Origin: Apostichopus japonicus
Lineage: Eukaryota > Echinodermata > Holothuroidea > Aspidochirotida > Stichopodidae
Assembly: GCF_037975245.1 (NCBI RefSeq)
Contig: NC_092577.1
Coordinates: 10,606,013 to 10,670,012 of the forward strand
Length of the DNA: 64,000 bases
Direction of reading: 5' to 3'
The position numbers and the translations under genes are program-made. The notes beneath the pieces were generated by a model. It ran no database searches. It saw only the letters and a program-made list of their open reading frames with translations, and was not told the DNA's origin. This document shows positions 51,860 to 64,000 of this stretch, in pieces (positions within the stretch are counted from its first letter, which is position 1; each line of letters begins with the position of its first letter).

Positions 51860-54800
51860 ATGGCAGCTGTTCTTCCTAAAGTTGAGGTTCTCTCTAGCCG
51901 AATAATTCGATTCCTTGGTTGCAATCCAGGATCTTTTACCCTCCAAGGAACAAATGTTTACGTAGTTGGAACCGGCAATAGGTACAAATTTATTCAAAAT
52001 ATTTAAAACTAAAAGAAATTTTTGTGCATACATGTGTATAAGTATCATAATGGAAACCCTTGCAATTAAAAGACTACAATACTGTAGTCTGCAGTTACCA
52101 GATGGTCCTTAATTTGCGTAGTTTGGCCTCCCAACCTGCAACCACTTCAGTTCCCTTACTGTACAGACCTGTATTTTATAATTTGTTCTGCTTTATTGCG
52201 AAGTAGGATGGTATACGGTAACTTTGTGTGGCTAAGTGAACAAACATTCTTGGAAAGGTCAAAGGGGATAACAATATCTTTTGATTTTTTATCTTTGGTT
52301 TAATTTTATCCTTTATGCGATTTTGATTCCTATGTGATTTCATCGTTACTTTGATTAGATTCTGGCAGAATTTTATTTTTTAAGGTCTTGAGTCAAAACA
52401 TTCCAAAGGAAACATTTTCTTCACTTTGTGCATGCCTTAAATTTTATGGTTATAATTCTGGGAAATGGGTGTAATAATTTGTCAAAGTGCCTCAGAATAC
52501 AAAATTGTTGCTTCCTTCTTTTACTTTGCAAATTTTAGCCATTTGCACTGAATCTATGTAGTTTCAACTTGCGTTGAAAAAGTTGTTACAATTTTGCTTT
52601 ACGAACACAGCAACTACAGTGTCTATCAGTGCAGTTAGATATTGATGTAAACTATTATGTGAAGTTATGGGGACATGTGAATTTACTGTACTTGCCATGC
52701 ATATTGGTTTGCAGAGAAAATTTCACAATTTAAATTGTGATAGTTTTTGTTGGTTTCAAGCACACATCTACTACCTTATGTACTGTACTGTACTGTACTT
52801 TGATGAATCAAAATTCATTTGGAGTTGTGTTTTTTATTTCCTTTCTTTCATCCTCACCTTTCCTTCCTTCTGTTTTCCAATTTTTCATTATTTGCAGGAG
52901 GATCTTAATAGACACCGGTGAAAAAGACAAACCAGAATTCATTTCTAACTTAAAGAAAGTATTTCAGGAAAAAGGTATCAGTTTGGAAGCCGTTCTGATA
53001 ACTCATTGGCACAGGGATCACTGTGGCGGTATCACAGATGTCTTTGAAGGACTAAATCTTGGTGAGAATTTTGATCTGGTCGTTGCCATGTCATTACTAG
53101 TGCCGGATTAACACCCCTGGGCAACCCAGGACACTATGCAGTATGGATAACCTGCCACACAAAACCCCCTCCCTCCACCCCCCCCCCCTCCCTGCCTTGT
53201 CATATTAAGACTTGCAAGCAAAAATAATAATTGTTGGTATGTCTTGGCTAGAAATGTCCACAGTGACCCTTGCAGACTTCTACTATAGGCACTGACCTTA
53301 TCTGGCATCTGAATTTAATCAGAACTATTTATGACCATGTATTGTAGCAAAGATAGAAGGAAAAAAAAAAGATCTCATAGTTCCACAATGACTGTGTCTA
53401 TTAATTTAATTGAGCCAAACTAGACTTATTTGCACCTGGCCACTTTTGTTAATTGTTGCTGATGATTGGGTTATACTGTTCCTTCAAACTGTGCACATTT
53501 TTCCCCCCTCTGGTTCTCCTCCCCCTCTGGTTCTCCTCCCCCTCTGGTTCTCCTCCCCCTCTCGTTCTCCTCCCCGTCTCGTTCTCCTCCCCCTCTGGTT
53601 CTCCCCCCTTTAATTCTCCTCCCCCTCTTGTTCTCACCCCTTTCATTCTCCTCCCCTCTCGTTCTCCCCCCTCCCTTTAAGTCTTCCCCTCTCGTTCTCC
53701 TTCCCCTCTCTTTCTCCCTCCATTTCGTTCTCGTTCTCTGCCCCCTCTCGTTCTCCGCCCCCTCTCATTCTCCCCCCTTTCGTTCTCCTCCCCCTCTCTT
53801 TCTCCTCCCCCTCTCTTTCTCCTCCCCCTCCTCTCGTTTTCCTCTCGTTCTCCTCCCCCTCAATAGATCAACCCATAGTTGACCGTGCTTGCAACTTATC
53901 AAAGATGTTTCAAGATTCCAAGAGAGCCCTTTTGTGAGAGTTCGGTTTTAAAAGACTCTGTCAATAATCGAATGGCTTTCTTTCGTAGAAGGCGACTGAG
54001 ATGAGATCAAAATGTGTTTCGCCCCAAAAGTTAAGAATGTGACATAAAGTGGATTGAACTGTGTTTTAAGAATGTGCGAGGAACAAACAAGGGATTATAG
54101 TGAATGAATTGGACTATTTGGACAGTGATCTGTCAGATATGAGAATCAATCTTATTTCTTTATCATGTTCTGTCGTTTCTCCAAAGATCATTCTATACCA
54201 GTAAACAAGTTTCCGAGGAAACCGTTCACAGAAGAGTCCATCGGAGGTCCTCTGAAATACACCTATATCAAAGACGGCGACACTCTGAGGACAGAGGGTG
54301 CTACTCTCAGGTTGGCACTTCTCCATAAATTTGACAAATTGCTGATTTACTGATTACTGATTTTATTGTAGCAGTTGCTTGAAAGTGTTCCGATCAGGAT
54401 CAAGGCTCAAAATCTGGATAAGTACCCAAATTTTCAAATATTACCAAAGTTCACGGCGTTCTTTTCCGTATCGAGTTCAGCCAGAGTAACTCGGTTTACT
54501 CCTGTTAATTAATGTAATGATACATGTTGAAACACATGCAAATAACTCAAATGGTTCAAGTTTTACTTGTAAACAGTGACTTCGTTAGATGCATTTATTC
54601 TTCTTCTTCATCTTCAGGCCGCAAATAAAGGCATTTTTACAGCTAACAATGATACATACTATAGTTTGCTACTTTCATGTACATTTTTTGTATTTTGTTT
54701 ATTTCATTCCTTGCCGGAAGCAGAAGGAATCTTTGTGATGGTGATGGCGTGTGTGTGTGTTTGATGCTTGCGTGGTGTGTGTGTGTGACACTTGCTTGTA

Positions 54801-57800
54801 AACAGCAATACTCAAACCATTCATGGTGGATTGACTCCATACTTGGTATGTGGATCCGTCTTATTGAGACAAGATACCTATTCTTTTCTGTGGTCATTTG
54901 GGGTCAACAGAGGTCAAAGTCTGAAAACTTTTTAAACACGATAACTCAATTAGTACATCTTTGTTGAACTTTATATTTGGTATGTAGATCCAGCTTGGTG
55001 AGTAGAAGAACCCTATTGATACTGGTGGAGGTCAAATGTCATTGTCCTTCAACGTAAGTCAAAGTCTGTAAAACCTTGTAAACATGATAACTCCAAAAAG
55101 TACATATTTGTCCAACTTCATACTTAGTGTACAAAACCAGCTTAGTGAGTGCAAGAACCCTATCGAAATTGGTAAGAGGTCAAAGGTCATTTGTGTGCAA
55201 CATAAGTCACACCTTGTTAACATGATAACTCAAAAAAAGTACATATTTGTCCAACTTCATACTTAGTGTGCAAAACCAGCTTAGTGAGTGCAAGAACCCT
55301 ATCGAAATTGGTAAGAGGTCAAAGGTCATTTGTGTGCAACATAAGTAACACCTTGTTAACATGATAACTCAAAAAAAGTACATATTTGTCCAACTTCATA
55401 CTTAGTGTGCAAAACCAGCTTAGTGAGTGCAAGAACCCTATCGAAATTGGTAAGAGGTCAAAGGTCATTTGTGTGCAACATAAGTAACACCTTGTTAACA
55501 TGATACAGGTAACTCAAAAAAGTACATATTTGTCCAACTTCATACTTAGTGTACAAAACCAGCTTAGTGAGTGCAAGAACCCTATCGAAATTGGTAAGAG
55601 GTCAAAGGTCATTTGTGTGCAACATAAGTCACACCTTGTTAACATGATAACTCAAAAAAAGTACATATTTGTCCAACTTCATACTTAGTGTGCAAAACCA
55701 GCTTAGTGAGTGCAAGAACCCTATCGAAATTGGTAAGAGGTCAAAGGTCATTTGTGTGCAACATAAGTAACACCTTGTTAACATGATAACTCAAAAAAAG
55801 TACATATTTGTCCAACTTCATACTTAGTGTGCAAAACCAGCTTAGTGAGTGCAAGGACCCTATCAAAATTGGTAAGAGGTCAAAGGTCATTTGCGTGCAA
55901 CATAAGTAACACCTTGTTAACATGATAACTCAAAAAAAGTACATATTTGTCCAACTTCATACTTAGTGTGCAAAACCAGCTTAGTGAGTGCAAGGACCCT
56001 ATCAAAATTGGTAAGAGGTCAAAGGTCATTTGCGTGCAACATAAGTAACACCTTGTTAACATGATAACTCAAAAAAAGTACATATTTGTCCAACTTCATA
56101 CTTAGTGTGCAAAACCAGCTTAGTGAGTGCAAGGACCCTATCAAAATTGGTAAGAGGTCAAAGGTCATTTGTGTGCAACATAAGTAACACCGTGTTAACA
56201 TGATAACTCAAAAAGAGTACATATTTGTCCAACTTCCCACCTAGTGCGAAAACCAGCTTAGTGAGTGCAAGGACCCTATCAAAATTGGTAAGAGGTCAAA
56301 GGTCATTTCCGTGCAACATAAGTAACACCTTGTTAACATGATAACTCAAAAAAAGTACATATTTGTCCAACTTCATACTTAGTGTGCAAAACCAGCTTAG
56401 TGAGTGCAAGAACCCTATCGAAATTGGTAAGAGGTCAAAGGTCACATGAGGTCATCATGTGTCAAAGTATGTTATCCATGTTAATTCCAGAATTAAAGTA
56501 ACCATTAAAACTGTGTGTTCTACCATGTTATGATTTTCGTTTTGGTGATTTATAGTTTGTTCAATTTCAGTTCAGTGAATAGTTCTTCAGCTATACATAT
56601 ATAGTAACCAGGACCTATACATATAGTTATCCAGGCCATGAAATCTGTGTCAAATAGTTGATACTCTCGGGCTAAGTGCTTTTGAACAACCTCAAGTGGC
56701 ACTTATCAGCTTTCACACTCTGAGTATCAAGAGGTCAACGGGTTATCCCAAAATTTGGGCTTATTCTCTGTGATTTATACTAGATGGCTTTGGCTTTGGC
56801 AGTAAGATGTGAAGATATTTCACAGTGTATGAACTATGTCATGTAACTCTAATTCATTAATAACAATTATTAAAGGGATAGTTGGTGACAGAGCTGATTT
56901 GCTATCTCAAAATTGGTTTAAAAAAAGGCCAATTGTTCATACATCTATGTGTCTATATTTCACCTAGGAAGGGTTTTTTTTCCATGGATATTCAAACAAT
57001 TTGGAGTAAACATTCTATACTGTAAAATCCTTACCTGTGAATTAATTGGTTGATGCCCACAAGTGAGTGCTACAAATAAGCGATGGACATCTCTGATCTC
57101 TTCTGGTTCTCACTTAATTCGTAGACAAATTTAACTCACTTGCTCTACATAAGTCAGATATGTGGAGTTTTGAACAAATTATATGGCAAGGAATCACAAA
57201 GCCTACTGGATTTGTTAAAACTTAACAAAGTTTGATGATTAATTTGAATAAATGGTCTCTCGTAAAGGGAATTCTATTTCTTTAATAATTCACAAAACAA
57301 ACTTAAAAATTTCGCAGAGCATCTTGCTACGCTATACGGGGAAGCAATTTCCTCCCTGAATTTAGCATAAGCAGCTGTGTATAATCCAACTTATTGACTA
57401 AAATGGCAAAATTCCTTTGTACAAAGATTTTGGCACATTTGCTATGACTACCAATGCTTCAGGTAAGAATCAAAATTCCTGAAAAAATGAAAGTAATAAA
57501 ATATGTGAAAGGTCTTCTTCAAGCTGGTTGAATTCCAGCATGATAGTAATAATAAAAATCAACAGTTATTGTTACGAGGCTTAAGCAACCACAAATGTGG
57601 CGAGAAACCCACAAGGGCTTATGGATTACAACTTACACATCGTGTGGCTTCCAATTCAACATTTTAACTCAAATGTGGAATCTTTTTTCAATTTTGAAAG
57701 TCATTTCAGATGGGAAAACCATAGATTTCTCTGGGATAAAAAACCCACCTTACTATGACCTGGCTGGGTATCGAACTCGGACCTCCCGATCGCTATTGTT

Positions 57801-60800
57801 TCCTCATTGTTTAAAATGCCACCGCCTTTGTCCACTCGACCACAGCATCGTTACTTATAATATTCTAACCTGAAACCTCTTTGTTACGATTCCAGGTCCA
57901 TATATACCCCGGGACATACCGATGATCACATGGTGCTGTATATGGAGGAAGAGAACGCTGTCTTTAGTGGAGACTGTATCCTTGGAGAGGGAACTGCAGT
58001 AAGCCATGAATATTCATAATATTATAATTAGATACTGAAATCTTGCTGATCTGTAATGTTCAGAACATAAAAACATAAAAATTAAGAATGTCTGTAGCGT
58101 TACTGTTTCATCATCTCATACAAAACGTAGCAAAGGGACTCGCTAAAGCCAAGCTGGCTTTTTTTCTCTGGTTAGTTTAAAAAATGAATTGCTAAATGAA
58201 ATCTATTGTTTGGGATGTGTGGTATTGACTAGGAGTGGAGTGTTAGCTCAGTGGTTAACGCCGGTGCCTTTCAATCATAAGGTCCCCAGTTGGAGTCACT
58301 CCAAGATTAATGTATGTCGTCCAGTTACAGAGTTGTTGACTATTGACAATTCATAATCATGGACGTTAAATATGAATCTAAGAGACTGACTTCGGTCAGC
58401 TTGTTGCTGTGATAAGCCAATGATGGCTTCTTCGCTAGTTCCTGCTTGCAGGAGGATCTAAAATACATACATACATACTACCATTTACAGACATGACCAA
58501 AAATCAAAGGCAATAAGAAACAGCTCTGCAAAGAAAAAAGTCATCTTTTTAAAGTCTGTCCATTTTATGAAGCTAAATATTGCAAAATTCCCATGATTTG
58601 TAGAGTACATAGTCATTGCCGTCCCATGGTGACTGCACATTTAAATTGCCTTATGCAAATGAACAACGGTAAAGTGTCCCAAATGCAAGGGCGGCGGAAC
58701 CGGGGGGGCACAGGGGGCACGTGCCCCCCCCCCACTTTTCCTCAGGTTAAAAATGTGCCCTTTTTCTACATAAATATTTCTAAATAAAAAAAGAGTTTAC
58801 AAAGCGAAACCCACGTCGAATGAAATATTTCGGGAAGTTTTAAATGTTTACTACCACAGGGGTAGGAGCCCAATTTGATTTGGTGGGGGGGTGCTGTAAC
58901 GACTTGCCCGAAAAATATTACCAAAATTGTTCGCGCTCTACGCGCGCGTTCAACATGTTAATGTGCATATCATATAGGCATGCATTGGTTATTACATCGC
59001 ATGCCAATAACATACAATCATTTGCCGTGTTATAACCCTTCCAAATTGGTTATAATTATTGGGAAAGTCGTTACAATAATAATGATCATAATAATATCAG
59101 TTTCACCATTGAAAAACACATAGCAAATTATTTTTCTTTCAGTATTTTGACATATTTCATTTGCTTTCATGCATGTATCGATCACGTGTGCAGGGACTTG
59201 GACTTTCTCTTTTTCCTTGTTTCCCAATTTTGCACATTAGATATTGCAGTGCTAGTATGCATTGTTTCCTTGAGGGGGGGGGGGGGGGGGGGGTGGCGTT
59301 GATGGAGTGATGTGTATACGCAAATAAGATAATACAATAAGAGTTATAAAGGGTACTAAATATCAGGCTGCATCAGTCCAATCAAATTTCTGCAAAGTGC
59401 CCTTCGACGTTGGTGCCCCCCCAGATTAAAAGTGCTTCCGCCGCCCTTGCCCAAATGTGAACTGGCTATTTGCTTTACCTGACAAGTCACGCATACCCTG
59501 TGGATCATTTGTGTAAATTTGCCAATGTTAAATATAAACAATATTAGTAGATGAATAACAGGAAGCATACAGGAAAATTGTCAACAACTTGAAAAAAGCA
59601 GCAAAATATTTTAAAATATCAGGTGAGACAAACCAATGTCCTCTGGTCCTGGTGACACTGGATTAGATCTTGTTCAGGCCCAAAATCTCAAAGATAACTT
59701 TATTGATAAGAGTTGAAGTTACTTTTTTTTTTAACATAATTTGTCAAATTTAAGTAGTCTTTTGAATGTAGACACTGGCATTAGACTGCTGATATGATAT
59801 CAAAACAGGAAGTAATGTCATCGGAAATATTAACCTAAAATGACTCTTGGATTTAGTTGAATTTGGCTACAATCCAAGTAGGCTACTGAGGCATTTAATT
59901 AAGAGGATACACTCTTTTGGGACAATCGTTGATTAAATCTGAAATATAGAACCGCTTTATCAGACCTAATGCCAGCACTGGTTTTCATCGTCAGCGCTAT
60001 TTAACATCCTATGTGAAAATATGATAAAGACACTAAAAGAGAAAGTAAAAGTATATCCATCCTCGTGTGATTTTCGACAAACCTTCCATCTGAAACATTC
60101 ACAGCTCCCAGACAACCCCCAGATTTTTTACACAATAATTTCGCCCCATATGCAACAAGATTTGTTGAGCTGATTCTTTGGGTGGTGGGGGAGGGGGGAG
60201 GGGGGAGGGGGTTGTACTTTACAAAGATCTCAGTCATACTGTATATGAAGCCAAAGGTGAAAGTTCTCCAGTGTCCACCTTCAATATTTATTTGTATCTC
60301 TCTCTCTCTTAACTTGAATGATAGCTTCATCCTGGCAAACTGGTTAAAGTAAAGCTTGTCTCTTACAAAAACAAACATCACTTGCGGATGAAATATAAAA
60401 AAACAATAAACTTCCTGTTTTGCTTTCATCTCATGGTTTTTGTCCATAGTTCAAAAGAACGATCACGCTCAATTAACACGGTAAAGCAATGTTCCCCCTA
60501 ATTTGAGAGCAGATTTTACTTCCTCGTAAACCTCGCTGGAAAGGAAAAAAAACAATTTTTTCTATGTCTAGGTTACATTGTTGCATTTCATGCTGCTCTA
60601 CTGGTTAAAGACAAAGGGACAGGTTTCTGATAGGATCAAACCATATTTGAAGTCTCCTGACTATTTTACACAATGCTTCAAAGTTCTTTTTCTGCTACCA
60701 CACCAGTTGCGTAGCGAGGAATTTGCCAAGGGAGGCGCGAAGCCTGTAGGCAAACTATCTAAGCGTAGCGACATAATGAGTTGGCGCAAAGCGTACAAGG

Positions 60801-61443
60801 AAAATTTTGGCCGAAAAAGCCTCCCAAAATGCTGGAAATGGCACTTCCCAGGCCTTTTAAGTTGCATCTAAGCATTTTCTATTTTGAAATTACTAGGGAT
60901 ATCATTAAAAATATTTTCAAGGGGGGGGGCGGTCGCCCTCTTCGCCCCCTCTGGCTACGCCCCTGACCCACACCACCCCCCACCAAACACCCTCTCGACG
61001 ACTTTCTTTGTCACTCTTACAACATCAGGTATTTGAGGACCTTCACACCTACATGAAATCTCTGGACAAGATAATCTCCCTGTCACCCTCCACCATCTAT
61101 CCCGGTCACGGACCGGTGGTGACCGACGCCGTGCCGAAGGTCCGGATGTACATCGACCATCGAAACCACAGGGAAGCTCAGATCTTGGAAGCGCTGCAGA
61201 CGAACCAAGGGAAAATGACTGCCATGGACATCGTCAAGGTCGTTTACAAGGACACTCCCGAACATTTACACATTGCAGCTGCGTCTAACGTACATCATCA
61301 TCTCACAAAACTCGTGAAGGAAGGAAAAATTGGTAATTTACAAAATATTGAAGATGAAACCTTTTTTTTTTACTTTTTTTGCTTAACGTACATCATCACC
61401 TGACAAAATCGTGAAAGGAAGGAAAAATTGGTAACTTAATAAG

Positions 61444-61484
<41 letters not shown>

Positions 61485-63273
61485 AAGTACACTTTTACTC
61501 TATTCTAACATAGTTACCTGTACTCCTTCACCTTTGAGGGATGTTTGACTCATTTCATCGAGCGTGTTGAAATCAAGATGACCAACTCACTTTTCAGATC
61601 TCTCAGTTTGTGTTTTCATCTTCTTTCTTACTTTTTTCCAACATTTATTTATTTTGTCTTTCTGGAGAATATATGTATATACATGTGAAGTACACAAAAA
61701 GTCGTCATTGAATAGTTTAAGACAGGGCAGGATATAAATGTAGCCGGCTAATCAACAGAGTAAGGACATCCGTTCAAAGTTCTTCTCAACTTCATGGAAG
61801 AATATATCGGGCAATCCTCACTTTCACTTTACGGCTGGACAGGAAACTTGAATTTATAGAGAAGTCATTAATTTTGGGAGATGTCGTTGGGACACTTTTT
61901 GCGGTACATATAGTATTAAAGGTTAAACATTAGAAAGTTAGAGGGATGTCTTAACAAAAGTCTTTTACCCCCAAATGACATTAGAAATGAAACACAGTGA
62001 GTGTGGACTATGATGGCACTATGACAACGACTACCCCCTGCCCCCCCCCGCCCCCACAAGCTCCTCTTATATAAATTTTGTTGTGAATTTGTCTCATTAA
62101 AAATCTGATACATTTGGCATGTTTGCTCAGGTGTCATAATATACCCAAAGTTGTAAATGTCTTGGAAACATACTATTTTCGATCTCAGAATTATTATTTT
62201 CTTTTGTTCAAACATAACTCACATACTAAGGACAAGATAAAAAAATAAAAGCCATTTGAAGAGTACATCTTTAATTTCAGTTGCATAGTTGTAACTACTG
62301 TTTTCTGTAAATAAACACAAAGTTTCACTCAAATTTCAAAAATATGTCATGTTGCTCCTTCATAAAGAATGCAATTTTCAGCAAGTTGTCCTGGAAATGT
62401 TCCAGTGAATAATTTGACATGTAAATTTTCAACTATTAAAAAAGGTTTTCATTTCAAGTGTAAATTGGAAGAGGTAGTAGTATCTTACCAAGACCTTGGA
62501 CTCTACATAGCACTGTGGAAAAAAAAAGAATTTTCGGCGAAATATGTACAGTGTCACTTAAAGGGAGTGAAGACACGTGCACAAAGAAACGTCTGATGCT
62601 GGTAAACTGACCTAGTTTCGAATGAGGTGTAACAGAAGTGTTAGACACCACCATCGATGCCAGAAAATACACACACAGCTTGCTACCGTCAGTAATTAGA
62701 CACTAGTGTACAGTCAATAAATGCAGCTACGGTCAATACCCACAACACAGTGTACATAGCAGCGATGGACACCTCAGGTCTAGATAAAAGACAGCAAGGT
62801 ATCACGTTTCATTACTGTCTGCATTTTGTAGTGACAAGAAGAAAACTTCACTTGCAAGCAACGGAAAGTTTTCAGAGGTACAGAGACACCGCCCTTCTAA
62901 AAGGTCTTTTCAGGTCACAGAATTTGGAAGAATTTCTTCACTCCTATCTCACCTGTCTCCATTCAACACATGCACTCCAATCTACCAAGTCTACAACACT
63001 ATCTGTTAAGTTTCAGTACCTCGCCTGCTCAGACCTAGTGACTATAATTTTTTCTTCTTCACAAGTCAAACAATTTTTGGGCTTACGACTTCCATGTTCC
63101 AGCGTAGATGGCATTCACGGGAATCGTGTAATTTTTCCAATTTTGTTGAAGTTAGAGAATTTGGAATTTGAATTCCACAGAGTCGAGACATTTAGTGGTT
63201 ATTTCTTGCTTCTGTTTCAGATTCAGATGGGGATGTTTCCAGTATGGACTGCAAGTGGCAGAGTAAGCTATAG
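51860..63273 (+). CDS. LACTB2: LACTB2, metallo-beta-lactamase-fold endoribonuclease, 6 coding exons
   Basis: Family members are zinc-dependent single-strand RNA endonucleases, mitochondrial in human. Exons: 51860-51981, 52898-53061, 54187-54310, 57896-57998, 61029-61332, 63221-63273; total 870 nt, 289 residues plus TAG, against 288 in human LACTB2. Visible: start [20 protein letters not shown]; the metal-binding block [10 protein letters not shown] (His77, His79, Asp81, His82); TPGHTDDH (His144); [15 protein letters not shown] (His198); and the C-terminal helical region DTPEHLH. The last exon ends CKWQSKL, aligning with the human KKWKAHL end. Frame is open upstream of the ATG, but an acceptor-like CCTCCATCAG at 51843-51852 lies 8 nt before the ATG, so a non-coding first exon upstream is likely. 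Introns carry SINEs, hAT-like elements and two large arrays. Confidence 0.95.
53500..53870. repeat. Pyrimidine-only minisatellite, LACTB2 intron 2
   Basis: About 20 units of CTCCTCCCCCTCTGGTT and variants, almost pure C/T on the plus strand. Pro/Ser-rich open frames here are artefacts. Confidence 0.9.
55005..56460. repeat. 139-bp satellite-like array with DR1 motifs, LACTB2 intron 3
   Basis: About eleven units. Each has ACATATTTGTCCAACTTCAT, CAGCTTAGTGAGTGCAAG and AGGTCAAAGGTCA. The first unit (about 55020) is diverged; later ones are nearly identical. Period 139, once 144 because of a 5-bp insertion near 55506. Confidence 0.95.
57545..57855 (-). mobile_element. tRNA-headed SINE (tRNA-Leu-like head)
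   Basis: The minus strand starts GATGCTGTGGTCGAGTGGAC with a long variable-arm spacing and B-box GAGTTCGATACCC, continuing into a body with GTCATAGTAAGGTGGG. It ends about 40 bases before the LACTB2 exon 4 acceptor. Confidence 0.65.
58236..58482 (+). mobile_element. tRNA-headed SINE, near full length
   Basis: Head GGAGTGTTAGCTCAGTGGTT, body shared with 41561-41722, 3' part with GATAAGCCAATGATGGCTTC and GCTTGCAGGAGGATCT, ending in (ATAC)n. LACTB2 intron 4. Confidence 0.85.
58686..59449. mobile_element. hAT-like non-autonomous element
   Basis: Ends CAAGGGCGGCGGAA / TTCCGCCGCCCTTG and 8-bp target duplication CCCAAATG (58678-58685, 59450-59457). Contains a run of about 22 G near 59274-59293. 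LACTB2 intron 4. Confidence 0.9.
60704..60965. mobile_element. hAT-like non-autonomous element
   Basis: Ends CAGTTGCGTAGC / GGCTACGCCCCTG, imperfect 8-bp flanks TACCACAC and ACCCACAC. It lies about 60 bases before the LACTB2 exon 5 acceptor. Confidence 0.7.
61284..61485 (+). repeat. Duplicated tail of LACTB2 exon 5 with its splice donor and a T-run
   Basis: TAACGTACATCATCA..GGAAAAATTGGTAAYTTA occurs twice: 61286-61343 (real exon end, donor at 61333) and 61384-61437 (copy, donor-like GTAACT at 61431). Each is followed by a T-run; the second has about 37 T. Two single-base indels shift the frame of the copy. Confidence 0.85.
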
Positions 63274-63378
63274 CAGATGATGGCAAAGGGGTACTGGTCA
63301 CACTCAGACGTCTACCAGCTTTCATCTCTCTTTGCCAGTTAATTTGACTGTCGGGTGGTGGAGCATGTGATTAACTAC

Positions 63379-63384
63379 AATAAA
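63379..63384 (+). terminator. Candidate LACTB2 poly(A) signal AATAAA
   Basis: AATAAA lies 106 bases after the TAG stop in the final exon, the first such hexamer downstream. Not transcript-verified. Confidence 0.5.
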
Positions 63385-63389
63385 GAAAA

Positions 63390-64000
63390 AAACTGAATAA
63401 CTAGTAGATCAGTACCATAGTACAGCTCTGTTTGCAGCTCTGCAGCCTTTATTAGCAATATGAAATGTTTGTCGAGTGTGTTGCAAAGTGTGCTTAAGCA
63501 AAGGGGGCTAGGCATTGCGGTTGTGGTTTTATAATGCCTGATTTGGAATGGAATTTCACAACTGGCAAACTGCCACCTTTAAACTTATCAAATTCAAATC
63601 CTTCTAGAGAGAGAGGAATAGGTCGGGAAAGGCTAATTGTCCCTTCTAGCCAAGAAAGTCTTTGCTTAAGAAACATGGATTTACTTGGGTCATTTGATCA
63701 GAGTACTTGAATGGAATTGAGCCCTTCACCAACTCCTTACTATACAAAAAACTGTTTGAAGTCAGCAATTAATTGGCAAAGTGTGATGCTGGATCTGTGT
63801 TGTGAATGTAGAAACTTCCTACATCAGTTTGCTAGGAGATCAAATTTGCCAAGTTTTTTGTTTTTTAATTTTCCATGGCTATTCACTTTTAACATCCTAA
63901 ATCCCTTTTAGTTTTGAAGAATTTCGTTTTTGCGGTTTCTCAAGGTCCTGCCAGAACTTATAAGCCATTTATAAATAAACCAAACAAATCAGTTATGTTT
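63390..64000. other. No gene recognised at the right edge
   Basis: Short frames only, none with a conserved block or splice support. Confidence 0.4.

Noticed and set aside
53453-53882. Pro/Ser-rich protein frames (138 codons)
   Set aside because: Translation of the C/T-only minisatellite within LACTB2 intron 2.
55084-56201. Repeated 60-62-codon frames on both strands
   Set aside because: Products of the 139-bp array; no conservation beyond the repeat itself.
60001-60447. 148-codon minus-strand frame
   Set aside because: Lies in LACTB2 intron 4, has no recognisable domain, and includes low-complexity C/T sequence.

Overview
This is an animal (metazoan) genomic window: AT-rich, intron-dense, full of minisatellites and small transposons, with no bacterial-type gene packing. 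I infer a marine invertebrate deuterostome, possibly an echinoderm such as a sea cucumber, from the conserved gene set, an intronless TRIM-type gene with decayed relatives, and the repeat style. The species cannot be proven from sequence alone.

Two multi-exon genes were reconstructed by eye from conserved protein blocks, splice consensus and phase. (1) A Hippo/MST (STK3/STK4) kinase lies on the minus strand, 46782 to 19319: 11 coding exons, 536 codons plus stop, all junction phases consistent, from the start Met to the C-terminal SARAH domain. (2) LACTB2, a metallo-beta-lactamase-fold endoribonuclease, lies on the plus strand, 51860 to 63273: 6 coding exons, 289 codons plus stop, close to the human length. 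The two 5' ends face each other across about 5 kb.

The left 16 kb holds an intronless TRIM-type RING protein (9263-10687, minus), a decayed TRIM/beta-propeller pseudogene (7106-8045), a third TRIM tail fragment (about 915-1100) and a LINE ORF1 relic (8216-8957). These lie in or between two direct copies of a multi-kilobase duplicated segment (1-5749 and 12082-15685). Both copies carry a SINE whose head is the 5' end of U2 snRNA, inserted at the same site.

The introns hold at least seven hAT-like non-autonomous elements with clear terminal inverted repeats, six with 8-bp target duplications. They also hold tRNA-headed SINEs and many tandem arrays. The arrays are the most unusual part. Two consecutive exons of the kinase gene are each followed by a minisatellite whose unit contains the exon's own 3' end and 5' splice site. 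The LACTB2 penultimate exon tail and donor are also duplicated. A 24-bp in-frame minisatellite multiplies the phospho-acceptor 'TM' motifs of the kinase linker. LACTB2 intron 3 carries ten perfect DR1 nuclear-receptor half-site pairs in a tandem array with a period of about 139 bp.
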